The notes: generated by a model from the sequence alone, not told the origin. A stretch of DNA of 49,993 nucleotides from Desulfuromonadaceae bacterium UBA5613 (GCA_002424625.1 DIKR01000036.1:2585-52577); one strand, 5' to 3'. Positions 7,088-15,691 are shown, counted from the first letter of the stretch. Program-made: numbers and translations.

Positions 7088-7789
7088 ATGACGGGGCGTA
7101 TTTTGGGAGTATCACTGGCTGCCGGGATTGTATTGATGGCAGCGGGCTGCGGTGCGGGTGAAAAAAAGATTGAGCTCAATGATCAAAAAGCAAAGGTCAG
7201 CTATGGGATCGGCATGTCCCTCGGCACCGACTTTAAAGCTCAAGGGATAGAAATCGATCCGGATGTCATGGCGCGGGCGATCAAGGATGTCACAGCGGGC
7301 GGCAAGACGCTGATGACAGAAGAAGAAGTTCGTAAGGTTATTGCAGATTTCCAGCAGGAACTGGTTGCAAAGCAGGAGGCCAAAGCCAAAGAGGGCGCCA
7401 TCAAGAATTTGAAAGACGGGGAGGCCTTCCTTGCAGAAAACAGCAAAAAAGAGGGGGTTATCACCCTGCCGAGCGGATTGCAATACAAAGTCGAGAAGAA
7501 GGGAACAGGGAAGAAGCCTGGCCCGAATGACACTGTGACAGTGCACTATCAAGGGACATTGATTGATGGAACCGAATTCGACAGTTCCATCAAGCGCGGA
7601 GAACCAGTAAGCTTCCCGGTGGGCGGCGTGATCCCCGGTTGGACCGAAGCGCTGCAATTAATGGAAGAGGGTGCGAAGTGGCAGCTCTTTATCCCGGCAA
7701 ATCTTGCCTATGGCGAACGGGGGGCCGGAGCTCAGATCGGTCCGAATTCGACGCTGATCTTTGATGTCGAACTACTCAACGTGAAATAG
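7088..7789 (+). CDS. FKBP-type peptidyl-prolyl cis-trans isomerase, Mip-like lipoprotein
   Basis: A 233-aa exported proline isomerase. The N-terminus is a lipoprotein signal with Cys21 in LMAAGCG. Residues about 30-125 form the helical FKBP_N dimerisation region (SYGIGMSLGTDFKAQG). Residues about 130-233 are the FKBP domain (VTVHYQGTLIDGTEFDSS, then VIPGWTEALQLM and IPANLAYGERGAG). This architecture is that of Mip/FkpA folding catalysts of the envelope. A strong AGGAGG ribosome site supports the start. It is monocistronic, closed by tandem terminators. Confidence 0.95.
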   Translation: MTGRILGVSLAAGIVLMAAGCGAGEKKIELNDQKAKVSYGIGMSLGTDFKAQGIEIDPDVMARAIKDVTAGGKTLMTEEEVRKVIADFQQELVAKQEAKAKEGAIKNLKDGEAFLAENSKKEGVITLPSGLQYKVEKKGTGKKPGPNDTVTVHYQGTLIDGTEFDSSIKRGEPVSFPVGGVIPGWTEALQLMEEGAKWQLFIPANLAYGERGAGAQIGPNSTLIFDVELLNVK

Positions 7790-7817
7790 TATTTTCTTGA
7801 ACAGATGACATAAGCAT

Positions 7818-7850
7818 AAAGAGCCGCCTCATAAGGGCGGCTCTTTATTT
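7818..7850 (+). terminator. intrinsic terminator after the FKBP gene
   Basis: AAAGAGCCGCC (7818-7828) pairs with GGGCGGCTCTTT (7835-7846) with a 6-nt loop, ending in a T-rich stretch. Confidence 0.85.
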
Positions 7851-7857
7851 ATAAAAA

Positions 7858-7895
7858 AGAAAAGGCCCCTGCTGAAAAAGGGGCCTTTTCTTTTC
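7858..7895. terminator. bidirectional terminator between the FKBP and cytochrome genes
   Basis: AAAAGGCCCC and GGGGCCTTTT flank a 10-nt loop with A/T tracts on both sides. It can serve the FKBP gene on the plus strand and the cytochrome gene on the minus strand. Confidence 0.85.
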
Positions 7896-7909
7896 GCTAT
7901 GTCTTTTGC

Positions 7910-8182
7910 TTATTTCTTTTTGTGGCATTCGCCGCACTTGGTGGGCCCGGCGGCTTTTTTAACGTGACAATCTTTACACAAAGCATGAGCGGTATCTTTA
8001 GTCAAGTCAACCTTGCCGGGTTTACCATCGCCGTGGCAAACCTTGCAATCCATCGACTCCGAGTGAACTTTGTGGTTGAAGGTTACGTCGCCGTTTTTGG
8101 CCGTCAGGACGACGGTGTCGGCAGCGATGGCGGTCCCCGCCGTAAAGGCGAGCAGCAGAGCAATTGTAAGCATTTTTTTCAT
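7910..8182 (-). CDS. periplasmic triheme cytochrome c (c7 / PpcA family)
   Basis: A 90-aa precursor with a signal peptide cut near residue 20-21 (GTAIA-AD) and about 70 mature residues. Three c-type heme sites are seen: CKVCH (46-50), CKDCH (69-73) and CGECH (83-87). His37, His40 and other histidines are available as second axial ligands. VVLTAKNGDVTFNHKVH and GPTKCGECHKK match the Geobacter PpcA-E pattern. Such proteins shuttle electrons across the periplasm in metal- and electrode-respiring desulfuromonads. Which Ppc paralogue it is cannot be decided here. A GGAGG ribosome site lies 6-7 nt upstream. Confidence 0.95.
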   Translation of the reverse strand: MKKMLTIALLLAFTAGTAIAADTVVLTAKNGDVTFNHKVHSESMDCKVCHGDGKPGKVDLTKDTAHALCKDCHVKKAAGPTKCGECHKKK

Positions 8183-8216
8183 AGTGTCCTCCGTTTGAGT
8201 TTATTAAAGCTGACAC

Positions 8217-8246
8217 AAAATATGACACAGAGAACAAAACAGTCAA
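8217..8246 (-). promoter_or_regulatory. promoter of the triheme cytochrome gene
   Basis: Minus strand TTGACT (8241-8246), an 18-nt spacer and TATTTT (8217-8222), followed by a short leader with GGAGG. Confidence 0.6.
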
Positions 8247-8303
8247 GAAAAAATAATTTTCCGGGCGGATAAAAGCCCCTTACATGTCCTTGAGAGAGAA
8301 AGA

Positions 8304-10349
8304 TTATTCATCAAGGAGCGCTTTGAGCTTAGAGAAGAAAACGTTTGCCACTTGATCTTTCTCTGCCTCCGATTGCACCGGCGCAGCAACGGCAGAGGGG
8401 AGAAGTAGTTCTTGCGGAATTTCGCTTAGAAAGCGGCTCGGCTGCCTGGGGCGCAGCTTTCCATACTTTTTCCGGTGACGGGCGTGCAGTAATGTCAGGC
8501 TCTTTTGCGCGCGGGTGATGCCGACATACAGCAAGCGACGCTCCTCGGCGAGATCGGCAGTTTCTCCGTCTGCGGTGCAATGCGGGAGGGTCTCCTCCTC
8601 AAGCCCGGCAAGAAAAACATGAGGAAACTCAAGACCCTTGCTGGCATGCAGACTCATTAAGACCACGGCGTCGCGACGAAGTTTATTCTCCTTCTCCTCC
8701 CGATTCGGTTCGTCGGCATCAAGGAGAGAGACCTTTTCGAGAAAGCCAGCGAGTGTTGGCTGGCTCTCACGGCTTTCATAGGCAGCAAAGGCACTAACAG
8801 CCTCGGCAAGATTTTCCAGGCGGCGTTTCCCCTGTTCAACATTTTCAGCCGACCGCCAGACATCCTCCTCCATGCCAATCGCATCAATCAGCTCGCGAAA
8901 AGTGTTGGCAGCATTTCTTGTCGTGCGAAAACGGTGGCGGAAATTGACGATCAATGCCGTAAAATTATGCATGGCGGCCAAAGGCTTCTCACCTAGATGG
9001 CTCAGGGCCTGAGGGTGACGTAAAATTTCCCAGATGGGCTTATGCAGCCGCGCCGAAGTTTCAATCAGCGCATGCGCACTGCTATCGCCGATTCCCCGTT
9101 TCGGGTAATTGAGAATCCTCAGGAGATTGACTTCATCTTGCGGATTGGTAATAACCCGCAGGTAGGCAAGAGCATCCTTGACTTCTTTGCGGTCAAAAAA
9201 TTGTTGGCCACCGATGAGAACATAAGGAATATTTTCGTAGCGCAATTGCTCTTCAAAAGGGCGCGACTGGGCATTTGTGCGGTAAAGAATCGCAAAGGAG
9301 GAGAAAGGGTCGCCAGTTTCGGTCCGGCGTGTCATGATCCGTTGTACAACTAATTTCGCTTCCTCTTCGTCATCGTGACAGCTGAGCAGTTCAACGCCGC
9401 TACCAGCGCCGGCAGCACTCCACAATTTTTTTGGGTGTGGTCGGAGATTGTGACTGATTACGGCATTTGCCGCGGCCAAAATATTGCATGTGGAACGATA
9501 ATTTTGCTCAAGCTTGATCACCCGGGCACCTTTATAGTCCCGTTCAAAGTCAAGAATATTCTCCGGCGCAGCGCCTCTCCAGCCGTAGATCGACTGATCG
9601 TCATCGCCGACAACGCAAAGATTGCGATGTTCGTCACAAAGGAGACGCAGGAGTTGATATTGGGCAAAATTGGTGTCTTGATATTCATCGACCATTACAT
9701 AAAGGAATTGCTTCCGCCAAAGGCTTAATAGATCAGCGTGCTCCACCAGAAGTTGGGCGCTGAGCATGAGGATATCATCAAAGTCGACAGCATTGCAGGC
9801 ACGCAATGATCTTTGGTAGAGGGGGTAGATGCGCGCCGTTAGGGCGCTGACCGGATCGTGGTGACGTGGCTTGAAGTTGCGGGGGGCGACGAGTCGGTTT
9901 TTAGCGCTGGAGATGCACCAGAGAACCTGGCTGACCAGGGATGTCCCCTTGCTATCGGTTGCGCGAATCAAATCCCGCAGCAAACGTTCCTGATCAGCAC
10001 CGGTATAGATTGAAAAGTTTTTTTTATAGCCGAATCGCTCGATTCCGCTGCGAAGAATTCGCATGCCGAGTGCGTGAAAAGTGGAGATAACGATGCCGCC
10101 GCAACGTTCTCGACCGACTAGACCGATGACCCTTTGCAGCATCTCACGAGAAGCTTTATTGGTAAAGGTCACCGCCAGAATATGTTCCGGCCCGATTTTT
10201 TTTTCACGGAGCAAATAGGCAATGCGCATGGTGATGACACGGGTCTTGCCGGAACCGGCGCCGGCAAGGAGAAGGAGAGGGCCTTCGGTATGAAGGACTG
10301 CTGTACGTTGCTCCGGGTTGAGTTTTGCAATATTCATTGGTTCATTCAC
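8304..10349 (-). CDS. rep: ATP-dependent DNA helicase, Rep (UvrD/PcrA superfamily 1A)
   Basis: A 681-aa 3'-5' helicase. Motifs in order: Q-motif LNPEQRTAVLH, Walker A AGAGSGKT (29-36), VTFTNKASREM, Walker B VDEYQDTN, GDDDQSIYGWRGA, LEQNYRS, VVLMSLHASKGLEFPHVF and RRLLYVGITRAQKSL. Length and local sequence (STFHALGMRIL, ACNAVDFDDILML, PSRFLSEIPQE) resemble Rep more than UvrD/PcrA, which are longer. Rep removes protein roadblocks ahead of replication forks. An alternative ATG four codons in (10337) is equally possible; neither has a clear ribosome site. Confidence 0.9.
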   Translation of the reverse strand: MNEPMNIAKLNPEQRTAVLHTEGPLLLLAGAGSGKTRVITMRIAYLLREKKIGPEHILAVTFTNKASREMLQRVIGLVGRERCGGIVISTFHALGMRILRSGIERFGYKKNFSIYTGADQERLLRDLIRATDSKGTSLVSQVLWCISSAKNRLVAPRNFKPRHHDPVSALTARIYPLYQRSLRACNAVDFDDILMLSAQLLVEHADLLSLWRKQFLYVMVDEYQDTNFAQYQLLRLLCDEHRNLCVVGDDDQSIYGWRGAAPENILDFERDYKGARVIKLEQNYRSTCNILAAANAVISHNLRPHPKKLWSAAGAGSGVELLSCHDDEEEAKLVVQRIMTRRTETGDPFSSFAILYRTNAQSRPFEEQLRYENIPYVLIGGQQFFDRKEVKDALAYLRVITNPQDEVNLLRILNYPKRGIGDSSAHALIETSARLHKPIWEILRHPQALSHLGEKPLAAMHNFTALIVNFRHRFRTTRNAANTFRELIDAIGMEEDVWRSAENVEQGKRRLENLAEAVSAFAAYESRESQPTLAGFLEKVSLLDADEPNREEKENKLRRDAVVLMSLHASKGLEFPHVFLAGLEEETLPHCTADGETADLAEERRLLYVGITRAQKSLTLLHARHRKKYGKLRPRQPSRFLSEIPQELLLPSAVAAPVQSEAEKDQVANVFFSKLKALLDE

Positions 10350-10436
10350 AAAGAGGGGGGGAGTGGGGCGTCTTCATAACATAGGCCTGAGGAAGAAACA
10401 ATCCGCCGCAATGATAAAAGAACTTAAGATGTCGCC

Positions 10437-10465
10437 TTGACAATATCCAAACGGCATTCTAAAAT
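10437..10465 (+). promoter_or_regulatory. upstream promoter (P1) of the IclR gene
   Basis: TTGACA (10437-10442), an exact 17-nt spacer, and TAAAAT (10460-10465). Confidence 0.7.
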
Positions 10466-10492
10466 AACACGGAAAGAATCAAGAAGTATTTC

Positions 10493-10520
10493 TTGACAAG
10501 ACGTCAACTCTTTGTAGATT
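10493..10520 (+). promoter_or_regulatory. second promoter (P2) of the IclR gene with an overlapping dyad
   Basis: TTGACA (10493-10498), a 16-nt spacer and TAGATT (10515-10520). The -35 lies within the perfect inverted repeat TTGAC-N5-GTCAA (10493-10507), a plausible operator for autoregulation. Confidence 0.55.
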
Positions 10521-10557
10521 ATTTATAATTTTTAGCGAAGTCCAAGAGGGAAAGACC

Positions 10558-11340
10558 ATGGCAAAAAAAGATAAGTCAGAATATATCATTCAAGCTGTTT
10601 CGCATGCGCTTGATTTGCTGGAGCAGTTTCATGGCGAGACTGACGAGCTCGGCGTCACTGAGCTGAGCAAACGGCTGAAACTCCACAAGAATAACGTCTT
10701 TCGTCTTCTGGCAACACTGGAGTCGCGCGGCTACATTGAGCAGAATCGAGCGACAGAAAATTACCGCCTGGGTTTGAAATCCCTGGAACTGGGCCAGACC
10801 TTTGTCAAACAGATGGGACTCTTGAGGCAGGCGCGCCCCATCCTTGATCGCATTGTTCAGGAGTGTAACGAGACAGCCTATGTTGCCATCTTCAAAGAAG
10901 GCTATGTCGTCTATCTTGACGTTGTCGAGACAAATCTGACGGTTCGCGTTGTCTCCCGGGTCGGATCAAGACTCCCCGGCTACTGTACCGCCACCGGCAA
11001 GGTGCACCTGGCTTATATGTCCGACGAAGATGTTGACCATCTTTATCCGGCGAATGATCTCAAAGTCTATACGCCGACGACTCTTGCAACAAAAACAGCA
11101 TTACGTGAGGAGCTACTTAAGGTTTTCGAGCAAGGCTATGCCATCGACAATGAAGAGTTGGATAGCGGCGTGCGCTGTATTGCCTGCCCGATTCGAGATT
11201 ATACGCGGAGAATTGTCGGGGCGATCAGCATCTCAGGCCCGACAATGCGTTTTTCCGATGAACGCATCGAAAAAGAATTGATCCCTTTGGCCCGACAGGC
11301 GGCGGAAGATCTCTCGACTCGGCTCGGTTACAATAAATAG
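10558..11340 (+). CDS. IclR-family transcriptional regulator
   Basis: A 260-aa regulator. An N-terminal winged helix (about residues 8-75) includes VSHALDLLEQF, LGVTELSKRLKLHKNNVFRLL and LESRGYIEQN. The C-terminal IclR effector-binding domain (about 85-255) includes YCTATGKVHLAY and IDNEELDSGVRCIACPI, the usual small-molecule pocket region. The effector and targets are not evident, because the neighbours (rep and coaE) are on the other strand and not metabolic partners. Two tandem promoters and a dyad suggest autoregulation. GAGGG lies before the ATG. Confidence 0.93.
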   Translation: MAKKDKSEYIIQAVSHALDLLEQFHGETDELGVTELSKRLKLHKNNVFRLLATLESRGYIEQNRATENYRLGLKSLELGQTFVKQMGLLRQARPILDRIVQECNETAYVAIFKEGYVVYLDVVETNLTVRVVSRVGSRLPGYCTATGKVHLAYMSDEDVDHLYPANDLKVYTPTTLATKTALREELLKVFEQGYAIDNEELDSGVRCIACPIRDYTRRIVGAISISGPTMRFSDERIEKELIPLARQAAEDLSTRLGYNK

Positions 11341-11354
11341 CAAAACGAAGCACT

Positions 11355-12053
11355 TTAAACATCCTCCGGAAGCGGGGGATTTTTTTTATTGAGTGTCGTC
11401 AGTTTTGCAAAGATATCGCCAATCATTTTTTCCACCTCTGCGGGGGAGCCGTTATTTTCGACAAGGATATCAGCGCGGGCAACCTTTTCGGCAAGTGGCA
11501 TCTGTGCAGAAATTCGCCGGGTGGCGTCTTCTCGTGATATGTTTTCCCGGCGCATCAATCGTTCAAGCTGTTGCTCAGGGGGAGCGGCTACGACCAAAAC
11601 CAGATCGACACGTCCTTCTGCTTTGGCCTCAAAGAGTAATGGCGCCTCATAGACAATAAGAGGAACCGTCGGGTCCTTCCGCAGCTGCCCGATAAGTTGG
11701 TCAGCAAGGCGACCGATTGCCGGATGGGTAATCTGGTTAAGCTCATGCCGCGCCGCGGGCACGCGGAAAACCTTTTCAGCCAGGCGGCCGCGATCAATGA
11801 TCCCTTCCGTCGTCAATATTTCTTTTCCAAAGTGCGCGACGATTTCATTAAAAGCTTTCTCTCCCGGTCTGACCGCCTCGCGTGCCAATTCATCGGCACT
11901 CAGAACGGCTGCCCCCAACCTTTTGAAGAAATGACAAACCAGACTCTTTCCGCAGGCAATTCCACCAGTGACCCCGAGAACAATGGGGCTGACCGCTTCT
12001 GGCGGTTTTCTCCGGGAGGGAACTGTGCTATGATAAAAGCGTTTTTTAACCAT
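11355..12053 (-). CDS. coaE: dephospho-CoA kinase
   Basis: Last step of CoA synthesis: phosphorylation of the 3'-hydroxyl of dephospho-CoA. A 232-aa P-loop kinase with GVTGGIACGKS (27-37), SADELAREAV, the lid sequence RLMRRENISREDATRRI, and a C-terminal helix. It has about 24 extra residues before the P-loop strand compared with the usual form. The start is nonetheless supported by AGAGGA 8 nt upstream, and no alternative start lies between. Its last codons overlap the hairpin that terminates the convergent IclR gene. Confidence 0.95.
   Translation of the reverse strand: MVKKRFYHSTVPSRRKPPEAVSPIVLGVTGGIACGKSLVCHFFKRLGAAVLSADELAREAVRPGEKAFNEIVAHFGKEILTTEGIIDRGRLAEKVFRVPAARHELNQITHPAIGRLADQLIGQLRKDPTVPLIVYEAPLLFEAKAEGRVDLVLVVAAPPEQQLERLMRRENISREDATRRISAQMPLAEKVARADILVENNGSPAEVEKMIGDIFAKLTTLNKKNPPLPEDV
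11361..11388 (+). terminator. intrinsic terminator of the IclR gene, lying inside the coaE 3' coding end
   Basis: ATCCTCC and GGGGGAT form a 7-bp stem (one G.T) around GGAAGC, followed by a run of eight T. On the other strand the same bases encode the C-terminal NKKNPPLPEDV of CoaE. Confidence 0.8.
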
Positions 12054-12129
12054 GTAATCATCCTCTGCTCATAGCAGATTATCCTGCGATTATCTTGAAT
12101 TACTAAATCATTATAAAAGTGTAAAGCCA

Positions 12130-13788
12130 ATGGCCGAAAAAACGCAAAGCACAAAGAGTTTCACTACAGCCGAGACGTTGGTGGCCGCCCAATTGGAGAC
12201 GGCACTTAAGACCTTGGCCAAACTCCTTGTCTCTATCAAATTTTATCCGACTGGCCATCCTGCCCTCAAGGACGTGACCAGCGAAGCCAAGTCCGTTTTT
12301 GCGCCTTTACTTCAAACACGTGAAAGCGTGGTTGTCGTCGTACGGCGTTCCGGTTTTTTTTACGGGGAAGAGCCTGTCGGCAGCAACCACGCAAGCTTGC
12401 AAAAATTGGCGGCGAATCTCTTTGCCCGGAGAATTCAGCAATTAATGATTCTCAAGGATCTTTCGTGTCGGGATCTCTGGGAAACAGCAAAAATTTTACT
12501 TCTCGATGCAGATGTTATCCATAAAAAAGGGGGAATCCAAACCCTGTTGCATCAGGCACGAGTGACAACTATCTGGACCAATACCGTCGACATTAACGGA
12601 ATTTTTGAGTTAAAAAATAAAATTGAAGCGGAAAAGTTGACCCTTTTTGGTGCCGCAGATTTGACCGATGAAAAATTCCTGGCAACCCTTGACAAGCCCG
12701 CCCCCATAGAGAGCGCATCGATCCCGGCGACAGAGGAGGTCGATGCTTCTGCCGGAGAACTCTCCTTTGAAGATCTTCTCAAAGCCGTCGAGATGGCCTC
12801 TGACGAACAGGAATTCTCCAGACTTTTACACCAGTTGATTCCAGTGGTTCAAGGGAATTTAACGGAAAAGTCGGCCCATCTGGTATTGCAGACCCTCTCT
12901 TTTCTGACGCATTGCACTGAAAATGTTTACACCAAAGAGGAAAAACGTAAAGCTGCCCGGCAGGCCCTGACGCAACTCGCTACGCCAACACTGCTGAGTT
13001 TCTATATCAATCTCCTTTGTGCCCGGAGAAAATTTGATGATTATCGCATTACCTGGGACAAAATCACTCGCTGCCTTGGCGACCCCCTGGCAAAGCTTTT
13101 ACTGAAACGCCTTGCTGCCGAGGAGGACCAGTCAACCAGAAAGAATCTCTCCGAAGCCTTGATTTCCCAGGGGGAGGCTGCTCTTGCGGCGATTATCGCG
13201 ACATTAAACGACGATCGCTGGGAGGTGCTGCGCAATGCCGCACAGATCCTTGGCGAGATTCGCGCTGCGGCGGCGATTGAGCCACTGCGCGAACTCTTGC
13301 AGCATCGTGATCTGCGAGTACGGCGCGAAGCACTGCGGGCGCTGACGCGTATTGGCGACAACAGTGTCGTTGCCATCATTGCAAAGATCTTGCAAGGGGA
13401 TGATAGCGAGTTGCGCCGCCAGGCGATGCTTTGTCTCGGAGCAATAAAAAATCCGGCCGCGACCATACCGATTCTTATCCAATTCCTCCAGGTCAAGGAC
13501 TGGCGCTTTCTCCAACTTGAGGAAAAAATTGATGCTATCAGGGCTCTTGGTGAGATCGGTTCAGCTGAAGCCCTCCCGGAACTCATGTCGATCGTCAATC
13601 ATCACTGTCTCTTTTATCGCAGCCGCAACAACTTACTGCGGGCTGCAGCCCTGTTAACAATAGGGGAGATCGGTGGCTCCGAAGCGATCCGCTTTCTCGA
13701 AACTATGGAGGAAGCATCTAATCCTGTCGTGCAGAAAGCCGCTATCAGTGCATTAAAGCAAGCGAGGAAAGGGTCGCCGAATGACTGA
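12130..13788 (+). CDS. HEAT-repeat protein with an HD-GYP-partner N-terminal domain
   Basis: A 552-aa protein with no signal peptide or membrane segment. Residues about 18-150 form a domain containing IKFYPTGHPAL (37-46), related to the N-terminus of the next gene (KLYPLQHPAL). A variable middle (150-340) follows. Residues about 345-548 are tandem HEAT/PBS-lyase-like repeats (RNAAQILGEI, RREALRALTRIG, RRQAMLCLGAI, IDAIRALGEIG, RAAALLTIGEIG). HEAT arrays are protein-docking scaffolds. The stop overlaps the start of the HD-GYP gene by 8 nt, so the two proteins are probably made together and may interact. No strong ribosome site precedes the ATG. No experimentally assigned function is known to me. 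Confidence 0.8.
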   Translation: MAEKTQSTKSFTTAETLVAAQLETALKTLAKLLVSIKFYPTGHPALKDVTSEAKSVFAPLLQTRESVVVVVRRSGFFYGEEPVGSNHASLQKLAANLFARRIQQLMILKDLSCRDLWETAKILLLDADVIHKKGGIQTLLHQARVTTIWTNTVDINGIFELKNKIEAEKLTLFGAADLTDEKFLATLDKPAPIESASIPATEEVDASAGELSFEDLLKAVEMASDEQEFSRLLHQLIPVVQGNLTEKSAHLVLQTLSFLTHCTENVYTKEEKRKAARQALTQLATPTLLSFYINLLCARRKFDDYRITWDKITRCLGDPLAKLLLKRLAAEEDQSTRKNLSEALISQGEAALAAIIATLNDDRWEVLRNAAQILGEIRAAAAIEPLRELLQHRDLRVRREALRALTRIGDNSVVAIIAKILQGDDSELRRQAMLCLGAIKNPAATIPILIQFLQVKDWRFLQLEEKIDAIRALGEIGSAEALPELMSIVNHHCLFYRSRNNLLRAAALLTIGEIGGSEAIRFLETMEEASNPVVQKAAISALKQARKGSPND

Positions 13789-15106
13789 GGAAATTGCCCG
13801 GCAGCTTGTTCAGGCCTTTGTCAGCAGCCTGAAAGGATTGAAACTTTATCCGCTGCAGCATCCTGCGCTTGCCCGTCAAATGCAGACTTTTCTTGGAATT
13901 CTGCAGATCTGTCATCAAAAGCACTCTTCACTCAGCATCGGCCTGCATGATGGGGCGCTGGTCGTCGATGATCTGCTGCTCTCTGCCGATATGCCGGCGA
14001 CAGACGACCTCGTCAGGCTCTTGCAACGCACGGGCTTGACAGGATTGCAGTTCGAATCAGGGGTAGATGAAGATGAATTTTCCAGACTGCTGGCTTTGTT
14101 AACAACGCCGACAAAAAACGCTCAGTCCGTGGAAAACCTTTTCCCGGCAAAGCACTTCCCGCATATTCATCCTTTAGTGCAGGAACCGGAACAAGAAAGT
14201 CAAGCGCCCCGGGCCGTTTATGGGCGGGCGCTGAAAGTGATGGATAATATCTTTCATGATGTCCGTCTTGGGAAAATTCCTTCATCGACTGAAGCCATCA
14301 GTGTCATGGGGGACATGGTCAAGTTGATGATCTCCGAACCCGACACGCTCTTTGCATTGTCAATGCTTAAAGATTATGACAACTACACCTTTACGCACTC
14401 GGTCAACGTCTCTGTCATCTCGCTGGCGGTTGGCCGCGCTTGCGGCCTGAATGAAGAGCAATTACGAACACTTGGCCTTGGCGCCTTGCTGCACGATCTT
14501 GGCAAGCTCAAAGTCGATGTGGAGATTATCACCAAGCCGGGACGTTTAACCGTTGAAGAGTTTACCGAGATCAAAAAACATCCTGGCGACGGGGCGGCAT
14601 TGGTGGTGGAGATGGAGGGGATCACATCGGAAGTGGTCGACATTGTTCTTGGACATCACCTCCGTTTTGATCGCAGCGGCTACCCGGCCTCGGCGCTGAG
14701 TCAGACCATGAGTCCGATGATCGATATGACGGCGATTGCCGACACCTATGATGCCTTGACAACCCTGCGCTCTTATCAGCGCCCCCAGACACCCAGAAAT
14801 GCAACGGAGCAGTTACGGACGTTGTCGGGCACGGTCCTGCATCCCGGCTTTGTGGAAAAATTCATTGTTTCCCTCGGCACCTATCCGGTCGGAACCCTGG
14901 TCCGTCTTGATTCCAATGAAATCGGCCTTGTCGTCAAGGTTGAGGTACAGGGACGAGAAGCAGTAAAACTTAAGATACTTTTTGACAGCAGTGGTAGCAA
15001 ACTCACCACTCTGCCGTTGATCGAACTGGTTAATGCCGAAACAGCAAGGATTATCGGCGAAGTTGATCCTTTGACAAAGGGAGTGGATGTCACCGAATAC
15101 TTCTAG
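13781..15106 (+). CDS. HD-GYP domain protein (putative cyclic-di-GMP phosphodiesterase)
   Basis: A 441-aa protein. Residues 1-115 form a domain with LKLYPLQHPAL, like the upstream gene. Residues about 190-365 are an HD-GYP domain: His206, the HD pair His238-Asp239 in LLHDLGK, His267 in KKHPGDGA, His292-His293 and the RSGYP signature at 298-302. These are the expected metal ligands and the GYP motif of cyclic-di-GMP phosphodiesterases, so the active site appears intact; activity is inferred. A short C-terminal region (370-441) rich in beta-type sequence follows. The gene overlaps the HEAT gene by 8 nt. Confidence 0.88.
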   Translation: MTEEIARQLVQAFVSSLKGLKLYPLQHPALARQMQTFLGILQICHQKHSSLSIGLHDGALVVDDLLLSADMPATDDLVRLLQRTGLTGLQFESGVDEDEFSRLLALLTTPTKNAQSVENLFPAKHFPHIHPLVQEPEQESQAPRAVYGRALKVMDNIFHDVRLGKIPSSTEAISVMGDMVKLMISEPDTLFALSMLKDYDNYTFTHSVNVSVISLAVGRACGLNEEQLRTLGLGALLHDLGKLKVDVEIITKPGRLTVEEFTEIKKHPGDGAALVVEMEGITSEVVDIVLGHHLRFDRSGYPASALSQTMSPMIDMTAIADTYDALTTLRSYQRPQTPRNATEQLRTLSGTVLHPGFVEKFIVSLGTYPVGTLVRLDSNEIGLVVKVEVQGREAVKLKILFDSSGSKLTTLPLIELVNAETARIIGEVDPLTKGVDVTEYF

Positions 15107-15124
15107 GGAATGGAGCCAGGAAGA

Positions 15125-15691
15125 CTAGATAGCAATCGTGGAGATTGCCCGGGTCGCCGCAAGTCGTACGGCTGGTCGGGGATCTTGCATCGCAGCGAGG
15201 ATGGGTGTTTCACATTCGACTGCGCCGATTTGGCCGAGGGATTTTGTCGCCGCCGCCGCTAAGGTATCATCTTTTTCTTTGCTGAGCACTGCAAGGTAGG
15301 GGATGAGTCGTTTATCCGAGAAGTGGCCGACTGCGGTCGCTGCATGCACGCGGACGGCGGGGTGAGGATCTTTAAGATGTTTGACGAGCACCCCCAAAGT
15401 TTGGGGATTTTTTTTTGTCCCCAGCACTTGAATGGCGGTCGCACGTAAATCCGCATCAGCTTGCTGCAACAGTTGCAGCAGGGGAGGGAAAACTTTGTCG
15501 GAGTCGATCCGTTCAAGGGCGAAAATGGCGTTGACTTTTGCGCCGCGCTCTCCGCCCTGTAAAACTTCGAGAATCTTATCGAGGGAAGAGAACGACTCCA
15601 CAATATTCAGGGATTCTGCAGCCGCCTTCCGGATTTCCGGGTCGGGATCGCGCAACAGTTCAATCAATCTTTTCTTTCGGTCTTCTACCAC
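15125..15691 (-). CDS. HEAT-repeat protein
   Basis: A 188-aa protein made almost wholly of HEAT repeats of about 31 residues (for example DPDPEIRKAAAESLN, AKVNAIFALERI, DLRATAIQVLG, HPAVRVHAATAVGHF, AVRLAATRAI). It is the same repeat class as the C-terminus of the gene at 12130 and lies convergent with that pair, 18 nt from the HD-GYP stop. There is no catalytic motif; a protein-binding role is likely. Function unknown. Confidence 0.85.
   Translation of the reverse strand: MVEDRKKRLIELLRDPDPEIRKAAAESLNIVESFSSLDKILEVLQGGERGAKVNAIFALERIDSDKVFPPLLQLLQQADADLRATAIQVLGTKKNPQTLGVLVKHLKDPHPAVRVHAATAVGHFSDKRLIPYLAVLSKEKDDTLAAAATKSLGQIGAVECETPILAAMQDPRPAVRLAATRAISTIAI

Noticed and set aside
12060..12129. 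Promoter before the HEAT/HD-GYP pair
   Set aside because: TATAAA is present near 12113, but no acceptable -35 lies at 16-18 nt. Left out as unsupported.
15107..15124. Possible terminator between the convergent HD-GYP and HEAT genes
   Set aside because: The 18-nt gap has no stem-loop or T tract.
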